Source: VXNE01 sp965208745 (GTDB lineage Bacteria; Pseudomonadota; Gammaproteobacteria; Pseudomonadales; Azotimanducaceae). From it: a DNA stretch of 64,000 nt. This document shows, piece after piece, positions 28,281 through 35,746 of this stretch. The stretch's first letter is position 1. The number at the start of each line of letters is the position of its first letter. Under the pieces are notes generated by a model. The model searched no databases. It was not told the DNA's origin and saw only the letters and a program-made list of their open reading frames with translations. Made by a program: the position numbers and the translations under genes. The DNA is taken from contig CBDBPN010000004.1 of assembly GCA_965208745.1 (NCBI GenBank), forward strand, positions 1,302,001 through 1,366,000. Direction: 5' to 3'.

Positions 28281-28395
28281 AGTGGGCGGCCGGCACCGAA
28301 CCGGTGACGCCAAGGGGGCCGGGCGGCGTTCTCGAGGTTCCTTCGCGAGGAGATCAGACCCACCCTCCGAAGCCGCCTACCCCCGGTGGGGCCGT
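28281..28395 (+). pseudogene. esterase remnant A (middle of the gene)
   Basis: About 115 bp that aligns by eye with the 20397 esterase at 20814-20925: shared blocks include agtgggcggccgg, ccggtgacgcc, gaggagatca and gaagccgccta, with small indels that destroy the frame. It corresponds to about residues 140-176 of the esterase. It lies on the plus strand just outside the hsdM start. Remnant B (33369-33525) carries the adjacent upstream part of the same gene. Confidence 0.75.
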
Positions 28396-28437
28396 GCACG
28401 CACGCCTCCTCGCGCAGCCGACGTGGGTTGCTTTGTT

Positions 28438-29093
28438 TCAGGCAACCTTCCGCTGGTGGAATCCAAGTGCGGCGTACATGTCGAACCCGACAATTCGCCT
28501 CACTTCCGGCGACAGCTCCGCCATTCGCTCCCGCGGCACGTTCAGGTACTGGTTCTCTTCCTGGCGCACCCAGCCCAGCGAATAGGTGAGGATCACGCCG
28601 TTGCGCCAGTCTCCTGACATGTTCGCCCCCGCGCCGTGCAGCGTTCCACCCATCCACAAGAGCACCGAACCGGCCGGCATCTCCGCGTTCAGGATCTCGT
28701 GGGGCGCAGCCTCTCTCTCGGCCGGCCACTTGTGACCGGCGGGGACCTAACGTCCAGAGCGGCGGAGACATGTAGCTGGTAGCCGTACTCGCAATTGGGC
28801 CGCAACTGCGTCTCGCAGACCTGCAGGCTCAACGGGTGCGCGACGAGGTGGTCGGTCACGCTCCGAGAGCGCGCTACGAGGGCGGATACCCGACGGGTGC
28901 GGCCAGGGTAGAACTGTGTCGGGTCGTCCTCTTCGATCAGGCGCGCGTTCGCCATGTGCGGCGCCAACTCGTCGGTGATGGACTGCCGCAACCCGGCATC
29001 CATCACCCCGGTGACCACGGCGCATCCCGCTTCGCTCAATGCCGCGTTGATGTCACGCGCCGACGTGTCGGCCGAAAACCGGGGTATGGGCAT
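28438..29093 (-). pseudogene. phytanoyl-CoA dioxygenase-family gene, internally deleted
   Basis: Fe(II)/2-oxoglutarate dioxygenase of the PhyH family. The N-terminus (MPIPRFSADTSARDINAALSE, LAPHMANARLIEEDD) is coherent to HVSAALDVR. The C-terminus (GHKWPAEREAAPHEILNAEM, PAGSVLLWMGGTLHGAGAN, ending GFHQRKVA) continues in another frame. About 218 codons remain against about 275-280, and what is missing at about 28735-28752 is the segment with the HxD iron-binding motif. It could not bind iron. It is the last gene of the TonB receptor-CocE operon (24 bp after CocE). Confidence 0.82.
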
Positions 29094-29117
29094 CCTGCTT
29101 GCTCCCCAATCGCCGGG

Positions 29118-31085
29118 TTACGTCGGAACGATCGGCAACTCCACGTGGGACGGATACTCCCCACCGTGATGGACCGTGATCGTGGCCTTGCGCCCCTCCG
29201 ACTCGCGGACCGTGTCGCCTCCGGTGTTCATGTTCCGGTCATAGGTCGGGAGGTTCGAACTCGTGATGTCCACGCGGATGCGGTGGCCGGGCTGGAAGTA
29301 GTTGGCGTAGACCAGCATGTCGATCTCGATCGGGTAGACCACGCCCGGCTCCATCAGGACCATCCTGTCGTAGCCCTCGCGATAGCGTAGCCGCAGGTAG
29401 CCTTCCTGCAGCGCGAACGCGCGACCGTCCGGGTAGACGTCGTAGAGCTTCACGGAGAGATCCGTGTCCGGGACATCCGTGGATACATGGATCGTTGCCC
29501 GCATCTTGCCGGTGATCTCGATGCCTTCCGTTAGCGGTTCGCTCGTGTACACGAGCACGTCCGGCCGTGCCTGCACGTCCGAGAGATCGAAGCTGCCGCT
29601 GTGCACGGCGCGTATCGGTTCCATGATCGGATTGGCCGGATCGTAGACATAGGTGTCGGATCCAGCGGTATCCGGCGCCGCAGAGACGATCCTCCCGGAG
29701 TCCATGCTGCCGCCGGCATCGCCGCCGCTGGTGAGGAAGAACCGGGTCGGGGTGGTGCCTTCGATGGGCCACACATCCGACGACTTCCACGCGTTCCGCC
29801 CCGGGACGTAGTACTGGATCTTCGGTTCCTTGTCGAAGCCGTTTTCCAGGCCCTTCAGGGTGTAGTCCCACCACCTGAGATAGGTGCCCCAGATGTCCTT
29901 GCGCGCATCGCCCATGTCCCTCTGGCCCGATACGGTCCGCGACGAAACGGATTCGATGTTGCAGTGCGCCAGCGGCGAGATGATCACGAACTGGTTGTCG
30001 CGCGCGTACTGCGTCTCGGCCTTGTCGCTGAAGTGGCGGAACTGCAGGAAGGTCTCGTTCACGCCATAGTCGTGCCACGAGTTGATGTGCAGGGCCGCCG
30101 CATTGACCCGGGTATCGTCCTCCAGGTAATCGCCCCCGTCCCACCAGGGATCCATGGGTTCGCGGGTGAGGTCTTCCCAGTCCGACGGGGGCGATTCGAG
30201 GACCTCGGCGATGTCGATCGAAGGCAGCACCAGCATGGTGTCGACGAAGTACTTGTTGTACAGGTCCGGGTCTCCCGCCAGCGAGAAGAGATCGACGCCA
30301 AGATTCGGAGCCGGTTCGTAGAAGTCGGCCACCTGCAGGAACTCTTCCCGCGAGAGCCGGCGGGAGGGGCGGTAGAACAGGTTCGTGCCAGAGAAGTGCG
30401 CCCAGAGCGCCATGGTCAGGTTGGTGGCGCCGCCGCGCTTCCAGAGCTTGGCCATGGTGCCGCCCGCGGTGCCATGCCCGGTGGCGGCGGATTGGGGGAT
30501 GATCGACGTCAGGGCGGGATGCAGCGTCTGCGCCGCCTTGATTTGGTTGGCGCCCGGAATCGAGCAGCCGATCATGCTGGTCTTGCCGCTGAACCAGGGC
30601 TGTTCTGCGAACCAGTCGAGCGTGTCGGCGGCGTCCTCGACGTCTCCGTTCAGGACCACGTAGTCGCCTTCCGATTCGAACTTTCCACGTCGGTCCTGGA
30701 CCGTGAAGAGGTACCCGTGACTCGCATAGTAGTAGGCTTGGTTCGCCCCCGAGATGGGCGCGTCCGGGTCGGCATTGCGCTTGCTGCCCTTGTCGTACGG
30801 CGTCCGTTCGAGAATGACGGGTAGCTGGCCCTCGACCCCGACGGGGAAGTAGAGGTCCGTGGAAAGCCGCACGCCATCGCGCATCGGCACGAAGTGGCTC
30901 CGCTCGACCCTGACTTCGTAGGGGCCTTTCTCGAACGGGACGGTCTCCGGCGAAGGCTCCGATCTCTCCGCGGCCGGCGTCTCCACCTCCTGTTCCTGGG
31001 AACAGGCAGAGACCGTCAGGACAGCCGTGCACAGCAACAGGTGCCGGATGAAACACAGCTTCAAAGATGTTGCCTCAGAAGTCAT
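29118..31085 (-). CDS. CocE/NonD-family X-Pro dipeptidyl-peptidase-like hydrolase, lipoprotein
   Basis: 655 residues. Signal peptide ends in a lipobox (LTVSAC, Cys28), so it is probably lipid-anchored. Peptidase S15 / CocE fold: RDGVRLSTDLYFP near 70, PVILERTPYDKGS near 90, DRRGKFESEGDY near 131. The nucleophile is Ser175 in IGCSIPG, where the family usually has GxSYxG. The C-terminal jelly-roll domain typical of these enzymes begins near 480 (GGDAGGSMDSGR) and includes YEPGVVYPIEIDMLVYAN-like text near 610. Substrates may be esters or X-Pro peptides. The start overlaps the end of the TonB receptor gene by 11 bp, so import and hydrolysis are likely linked. Confidence 0.87.
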   Translation of the reverse strand: MTSEATSLKLCFIRHLLLCTAVLTVSACSQEQEVETPAAERSEPSPETVPFEKGPYEVRVERSHFVPMRDGVRLSTDLYFPVGVEGQLPVILERTPYDKGSKRNADPDAPISGANQAYYYASHGYLFTVQDRRGKFESEGDYVVLNGDVEDAADTLDWFAEQPWFSGKTSMIGCSIPGANQIKAAQTLHPALTSIIPQSAATGHGTAGGTMAKLWKRGGATNLTMALWAHFSGTNLFYRPSRRLSREEFLQVADFYEPAPNLGVDLFSLAGDPDLYNKYFVDTMLVLPSIDIAEVLESPPSDWEDLTREPMDPWWDGGDYLEDDTRVNAAALHINSWHDYGVNETFLQFRHFSDKAETQYARDNQFVIISPLAHCNIESVSSRTVSGQRDMGDARKDIWGTYLRWWDYTLKGLENGFDKEPKIQYYVPGRNAWKSSDVWPIEGTTPTRFFLTSGGDAGGSMDSGRIVSAAPDTAGSDTYVYDPANPIMEPIRAVHSGSFDLSDVQARPDVLVYTSEPLTEGIEITGKMRATIHVSTDVPDTDLSVKLYDVYPDGRAFALQEGYLRLRYREGYDRMVLMEPGVVYPIEIDMLVYANYFQPGHRIRVDITSSNLPTYDRNMNTGGDTVRESEGRKATITVHHGGEYPSHVELPIVPT

Positions 31086-33192
31086 AACCTACCTCTACCC
31101 CGATCTGCCGCGGATAATCCTGGGTAAAGGTGACGAGACCCATGACCGGTGTCTGGGAGTAAATGGCGTCCGACTCGTCAAGCAGGTTCTTGCCGAAAAC
31201 ATGGACGCCGAAGTTGCCGATGCTCCCGCCTATCCGCGCGCGCAGCAGATCGCGGTCATCCCCTTCGGCATCGGTGCCGAACTGGCCGAGTTGACTGCCG
31301 ATGCGGCTGTAGGTGAGCGACGCGTGCCCCATCCAGTTGCCGGACAGGTTCCAGGTGTAGCTCGCCGTCGCCGACAGGGTCATGTCCGGAACGAACGGCA
31401 GCTTGTCGCCTTCGTCGGCGACCACTGTCGCGTCAAGCGTGGGGTCCAGGTCGACGAATTCGCTCTGGTTGAAGTTGGCCGTGACCTGCAAGGTCAGGCC
31501 TTCGATGGAGGCAGGGGCATAGAGGAGACCGACATCCAGGCCGATGACCTCCGCGTCGCCGAACTGGTAGGACTGGAACAGTCCGAGGAAGGGCGCGGCC
31601 TGTTGAACGTCCTGCCAGTCCATGTAGTAGCCGGCGAGATCGATCAGCAACTGCCCGTCCGCGAGCGTCCACTTCGCGCCCAGTTCGTAACTCCAGAGGG
31701 TGTCGGAGTCCACGGCGTCCGAGCAGGGCAGGCCTCCGAGCCCCCGGTGCAGGCCGCTGCAATAAAACGGTGTGTTGAATATCCCGCTGCGGAACCCTTT
31801 CGCGATGTTGATGTACAGATTGGTGTCCTCGCGAGGCAGCCACTGCAGGTTGAACCTCGGGTTCCAGGAGTCGAACGTGTCGTCCAGCGAGCTGTCTATG
31901 CCCCCACCGATGGTTGTCGAGTCTCTGTCGTCCGTAAAGTAGCGCAGCCCAACCAGGGGTATGAGGGTGCCGTCCATCAGGGAATACGAGATTTCCCCGA
32001 AAACGGAAACGGATTCCGAGCCGTATGCGGCTTGCGTGGGAGGCAGTAGCGAAGGCAGGTTTGTTGCGGTGTCAGCTTCCGACTCGCTGTCCGAGTAGAA
32101 GAAACCCAGCACCCACTGCAGGGGTCCATCGCCTTGTGACACCAGGCGTGTCTCCGAGTTCAGGGCCTCCGAGTCGGTTGCATACGCCACGCTCAGCAGG
32201 CCGCCCGGCGCGAACGGGAAGGGAATGACCTGCTCGGATTCGTTGTCGAACTCCACCCGAGCCACGTTGGCCGTGAGCGTGGCGAAGCCGAGATCCCACT
32301 TGAGCGTGCCCGAGTAGAGGTCGAAGAAGTTGTTGTTGTAGTCGCCCGGGAGACTGGTGCCAACGGGTGGGTCCAGCGAAATGAGCAGCGTGCCGCCGTC
32401 CGACTCCGCCTCGTTGGTGAGGGCCATCAGCTCGACCGACACCGAGTCCGCCGGCCGCCACAGCACCTCGCCGCGTACCGTCGTGATCTCGAACTCGTTG
32501 ATGTCCTCGTTGCCGAGCGCGTCCTCCTGGTAGCCGCCCATCGTTTCCTGGCTTGCCGCCAGGCGCACCCCCAGGCGGTCCTCGACCAGCGGCAGGCTGA
32601 CCACGCCGTCGAAGTAGTTTCCGTTGTCGCCGCCGGCGGTATCCGTGTAGGCGGCGCGGAAGGCGCCTTCAAAGTCGACGAGGTCGGGCTTTCTGGTGAT
32701 GTAGCGTACGGTGCCGCCCATGGAACCGTTGCCGTACAGGGTGCTCTGCGGTCCCCTCAGCACCTCGACACGCTCCATGTCGAATGTGCGCGCCACGGGG
32801 GCGAAGTTGATCTGGTAACCGAGGAACGCTGCATCGTTCACGTAGTAGCCGACGGTGGAGTCGCCCAGGGACTGGGCTATCCCGCGGATCTGGAAACGGC
32901 GCAGGCCCGGCGTGTTGGAAAGCTCCTCCGAGGCGCCGGGCACCAGCGTCATGACCTCGTTGAGGTCGCGGACGCTGATGTCGTCCAGCAACTCCCCGGC
33001 GAAGGCCTGCACGGCCACCGGAGTCTCCTGCAGTCGCTGCTCCCGCTTCTGCGCGGTGACGACGATTTCCTCGATGGACGGTTCTTCTGCGAGGGCCTGG
33101 CCGGCGAAGCCGGCCGAGAGGGCCGCGGCAAGCGCTGCGGCGGTAACAGCGGCGGTCTTTCGGGACGGGGGATCGTTGCGGGAAATCTCCAT
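31075..33192 (-). CDS. TonB-dependent receptor
   Basis: 705 residues from ATG 33192 (GGGGGG-rich Shine-Dalgarno-like sequence before it); the frame is open further upstream but that stretch overlaps esterase remnant B and is not protein-like. Signal peptide through GFAGQALAEE, TonB box IEEIVVTAQKREQR, plug motifs IRGIAQ near 108 and MERVEVLRGPQSTLYG near 145, and MGGTVRYITRKP. The barrel finishes in the aromatic C-terminus VEVGYDF. It is the first gene of an operon with CocE and the broken PhyH gene. The ligand is unknown. Confidence 0.92.
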   Translation of the reverse strand: MEISRNDPPSRKTAAVTAAALAAALSAGFAGQALAEEPSIEEIVVTAQKREQRLQETPVAVQAFAGELLDDISVRDLNEVMTLVPGASEELSNTPGLRRFQIRGIAQSLGDSTVGYYVNDAAFLGYQINFAPVARTFDMERVEVLRGPQSTLYGNGSMGGTVRYITRKPDLVDFEGAFRAAYTDTAGGDNGNYFDGVVSLPLVEDRLGVRLAASQETMGGYQEDALGNEDINEFEITTVRGEVLWRPADSVSVELMALTNEAESDGGTLLISLDPPVGTSLPGDYNNNFFDLYSGTLKWDLGFATLTANVARVEFDNESEQVIPFPFAPGGLLSVAYATDSEALNSETRLVSQGDGPLQWVLGFFYSDSESEADTATNLPSLLPPTQAAYGSESVSVFGEISYSLMDGTLIPLVGLRYFTDDRDSTTIGGGIDSSLDDTFDSWNPRFNLQWLPREDTNLYINIAKGFRSGIFNTPFYCSGLHRGLGGLPCSDAVDSDTLWSYELGAKWTLADGQLLIDLAGYYMDWQDVQQAAPFLGLFQSYQFGDAEVIGLDVGLLYAPASIEGLTLQVTANFNQSEFVDLDPTLDATVVADEGDKLPFVPDMTLSATASYTWNLSGNWMGHASLTYSRIGSQLGQFGTDAEGDDRDLLRARIGGSIGNFGVHVFGKNLLDESDAIYSQTPVMGLVTFTQDYPRQIGVEVGYDF

Positions 33193-33368
33193 CGTCGCCC
33201 CCCCTGGGGTGCGCGGGTTTCGCGATTGTGCTCCGTTTCCGGGGTCTTCGGTCAAAAAGTGGCGCCTGACCGTAAACGACGCAAAGGGGGAGCCATCTCC
33301 GCAGCATGGTACGCCGAGTGCCCTCGACGCGAACCCGTTTTCCGGTGCAGGGCTTTCGCCATGAAGCG

Positions 33369-33525
33369 TGATGGAGACGGCGCGACTGCTTGCTTCGGGC
33401 GAGATTCCCGCCGCATTCCGTCGTCGGCGTCGGTTACCCGGTCGACCACGGTTTCGCCGGTGCGCTGAGCAAGCGCTACCGCGACCTGTCGCCGACAGGA
33501 GGCGGAGCACTTGAAGAGACGACAC
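33369..33525 (+). pseudogene. esterase remnant B (upstream part of the gene)
   Basis: About 155 bp that aligns with the 20397 esterase at 20653-20810: shared runs include ctgcttgc, gaccacgg, ctgagcaagcg and taccgcgacctgtcgccgac. Indels break the frame. It covers about residues 86-138 and ends where remnant A (28281-28395) begins in gene order. The 33193-33579 gap otherwise holds the leader of the TonB receptor gene and nothing else I can identify. Confidence 0.78.
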
Positions 33526-33579
33526 CGGCCCCTGCCATGCACGCCCGATGGCGCTGAAGCCGCGCTCAGTCTCCCGCTG

Positions 33580-33801
33580 TCACCCGGCAGCCGCCACGTC
33601 CACCACGGCTGCCGTACATCGCGGCGCCGGGATGGGCTCCCGGTGTTCGCGCAGGCTCTCGATGTGAAAGGCGATGGCCGCGCCCATCTCCCTGACGGCC
33701 TCCTCCCGGGTCGCCCCGGTGGCGACGCAACCGGGAAGGTCCGGCGCGAAGGCGGAGAAGTCTCGCGGCGTTTGCTCGATTACGATGGTGTATTCCATCA
33801 C
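33580..33801 (-). CDS. hicB: HicB-family antitoxin
   Basis: 73 residues. MEYTIVIEQTPRDFSAFAPDLPGCVATGATREEAVREM is the compact HicB RNase-H-like fold (type II toxin-antitoxin), followed by AIAFHIESLREHREPIP. No C-terminal DNA-binding domain is present, as in the short HicB class. The gene follows hicA by 4 bp. HicA is broken (see 33806-34014), so this antitoxin probably has no toxin left to neutralise here. Start ATG 33801, or the second ATG 3 bp on. Confidence 0.85.
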   Translation of the reverse strand: MMEYTIVIEQTPRDFSAFAPDLPGCVATGATREEAVREMGAAIAFHIESLREHREPIPAPRCTAAVVDVAAAG

Positions 33802-33805
33802 TCCC

Positions 33806-34014
33806 TCAATCGCTCAGTCCGGCTTGTTTCAAAATGCTGCCCCATGTCCCGCGGGCGAGGTCGTCTCCCGGTTTCCCCGCAACCGTGACCGTCCCGGGTT
33901 TCGCCGGATGCCGGAACTGGCGTGACTTCCCCGCGTCCGAACCTTCCGCCAGCCGTCCCGCTCCAACGTGCGTATCGCATGACGGACCGTGACCGTACCA
34001 CGTGCGTCACCCAC
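33806..34014 (-). pseudogene. hicA: HicA-family toxin, frameshifted
   Basis: HicA mRNA interferases are about 60 residues with a double-stranded-RNA-binding fold and a catalytic His in RGSH. Here HAIRTLERDGWRKVRTRGSH is intact from a GTG at 34014. The frame is then lost near 33920 and the expected QFRHPAKPGTVTVAGKPGDD and GSILKQAGLSD follow in another frame, ending 4 bp before hicB. One missing base (CACCGCCAG read as CACGCCAG) explains it. The toxin would be dead. Confidence 0.8.
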
Positions 34015-34080
34015 CGGGCAGGCCGGGACTGAGCGACAGCGAACGTCGCGAGGTGCCAGGCGATGGTGGCATCGAGCCGT

Positions 34081-34215
34081 GCAGCGCGTCCGCTATGGGC
34101 CAGACCTCGGACTCGTCGAGCCCGATAGGCGACTTCAGGGAGAGGCCCGCCAACATGGAGCGTCTCTGCGTTGCTGAGGGCATGGCGACAGCATCGATCT
34201 GGGGGCGTCCGAGCG
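34081..34215 (-). pseudogene. second hsdM scrap (N-terminus and promoter)
   Basis: The minus-strand reading contains LKSPIGLDESEVWPIADALHGSM, the same segment as FKSPIGIDESALWSTANALRGSM in the 28196 hsdM. The similarity reaches upstream through the start codon into the -10 region (TGCAATCG against TACAATCG) and stops abruptly after the GSM codons. It is a degraded second copy of the hsdM beginning, 6 kb from the first. The rest of 34015-34301 holds nothing I can identify. Confidence 0.75.
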
Positions 34216-34301
34216 ATTGCAGCAACGCCCGCGTTACTCATTTCGGGCGTGGGCGCCTTGAGGCAGGGTGGGCACTCCAGCCCGGCGGAGCCTGCGCCTA
34301 G

Positions 34302-35741
34302 CTACTCCCGGGGGGAAGGCGTTGCCGGCGCCGGAATCGAACTGATCACCGGCGCGACCGGCAGCGCATCGAGGTCCACGACCGCGCCGTCCTTGATGAC
34401 CATCTCGACCTCCCGGTAGTGGGCCGCGCTCCGCAACGGGTCCTTGCCGAGCACCACGATGTCCGCCGTCTTGCCGGGCTCGAGCGTTCCCAGGCGGTCG
34501 TCGACCCTATAGGCCGTGGCGATGTGGCTGGTGGCCGACCGCAGGATCTCCTGCGGCGCCATGCCCAGTTCCTCGAGCCCGGCGAGCGCGTTGAAGTGCC
34601 CTTCGCCGAGCTTCGTTCGGGGATCCGCATTCGGGCCCTCGGATTCGGCGGCGACCACGGGGTTTTCGACGCCCGCGTCCGTCGAGAGCAGCATCGTCAC
34701 TCCGTCTTCGATCATCGCCTTCTGGTTCTCGCGGCCGACCTTCATGTACGGGGCCAGGATCGCCCCGGGGACGCGCGGGTGGATCTCCGCGTACTCGTCG
34801 ATGCGCCGCTGCGTGATCGGCAGGACGGACACCGGGATGCCCCGGTCGACGAGCTTCCGCAACGTCTCGTCCGGTATGGGTACCTGCGGTCCGGAGATGT
34901 CGCCGTGCGTGACGATGTCGACCCCGGCGTCGATGGCCATGTCGAGGCTCTCGACCGAGGTGGTGTGCGCCTGCACGGTCATGCCGGCTTTGTGTGCCTC
35001 CTCCACGATGGCGCGCTGCACCCGGGGGGAGAACTGGATGAAGAACATGTCGGTGTGGCCGCTCGCGCCGTACTTCAGGAAGTCCATGCCCTTGCCCGCG
35101 TACTCGGCGACCGCTGCGCGGACGTCGTCCGGCGTCATCCACATGAGGTCGCGGCCCGTGCCCTGCTCCCAGGTCTCGTTGATGCGCTTGACGAACGTCT
35201 TCGTCAGAAAGGGAGCGGCGGCGCCCAGGAAGTCCGGCGACAGCGGGCCGCCGAACCCGATGATGTTGCCCGCGAGAAAGATGCGGCTGCCCGGTGCCTC
35301 GCCCGCGTTGATGGCGTCCCGGGCCGCCTTGAGCGCGGCCAGCGGCCCCCACGTGTCGAACACCGTCGTCTGCCCGGTCTTCAGGGCGATCTGGGCGGCT
35401 TCCAGGACGATCTCGTCGTAACGGTCCTCGAACTTGATGAGGGTCTCGAGACGGATGTTGATCATCAGGTGCACGTTCGCGTCCATGAGCCCGGGGATCA
35501 GGTACTTCCCCTGGACATCGAGGGTGCGCGCGTCCGCGGGGACGGCAACGTCCGGTCCGACAGCGACGATCCGCCCCTCTTCGACCAGCACGGTCGCGTC
35601 GACGATCGGCGGCGCGCCGGTGCCGTCGATGACCGTTCCGCCGGTCAACGCGAGGGTGTCTGCCCGGGCGATGCCGTTGGAGAGCAGCAGGCATGCGGCG
35701 ACACCCGCCGCGAGCGGGAGGCGATGGCGCCGACGATCCAT
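34302..35741 (-). CDS. exported amidohydrolase with altered metal-binding motif
   Basis: 479 residues from ATG 35741, 5 bp after the S9 peptidase stop; the open frame further upstream is an anti-sense artefact of that gene. Signal peptide ends near GIARADT. Amidohydrolase fold with TVLVEEGRIVAVG near 50 and GKYLIPGLMDANVHL at 79-92. The usual HxH metal pair reads N89-V-H91, so the first metal ligand is Asn. Other elements remain: FLKYGASGHTD (candidate carboxylated Lys), VQAHTTS, IVTHGD and STDAG. Such enzymes often release the last amino acid of small peptides; with the altered ligand the chemistry is uncertain. Last gene of a four-gene operon. Confidence 0.85.
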   Translation of the reverse strand: MDRRRHRLPLAAGVAACLLLSNGIARADTLALTGGTVIDGTGAPPIVDATVLVEEGRIVAVGPDVAVPADARTLDVQGKYLIPGLMDANVHLMINIRLETLIKFEDRYDEIVLEAAQIALKTGQTTVFDTWGPLAALKAARDAINAGEAPGSRIFLAGNIIGFGGPLSPDFLGAAAPFLTKTFVKRINETWEQGTGRDLMWMTPDDVRAAVAEYAGKGMDFLKYGASGHTDMFFIQFSPRVQRAIVEEAHKAGMTVQAHTTSVESLDMAIDAGVDIVTHGDISGPQVPIPDETLRKLVDRGIPVSVLPITQRRIDEYAEIHPRVPGAILAPYMKVGRENQKAMIEDGVTMLLSTDAGVENPVVAAESEGPNADPRTKLGEGHFNALAGLEELGMAPQEILRSATSHIATAYRVDDRLGTLEPGKTADIVVLGKDPLRSAAHYREVEMVIKDGAVVDLDALPVAPVISSIPAPATPSPRE

Positions 35742-35746
35742 GCCGC

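Noticed and set aside
20397..34301. A transposon carrying the restriction island and the 28-34 kb segment
   Set aside because: No transposase, integrase or terminal inverted repeats were found; only the esterase and hsdM fragments hint at rearrangement.
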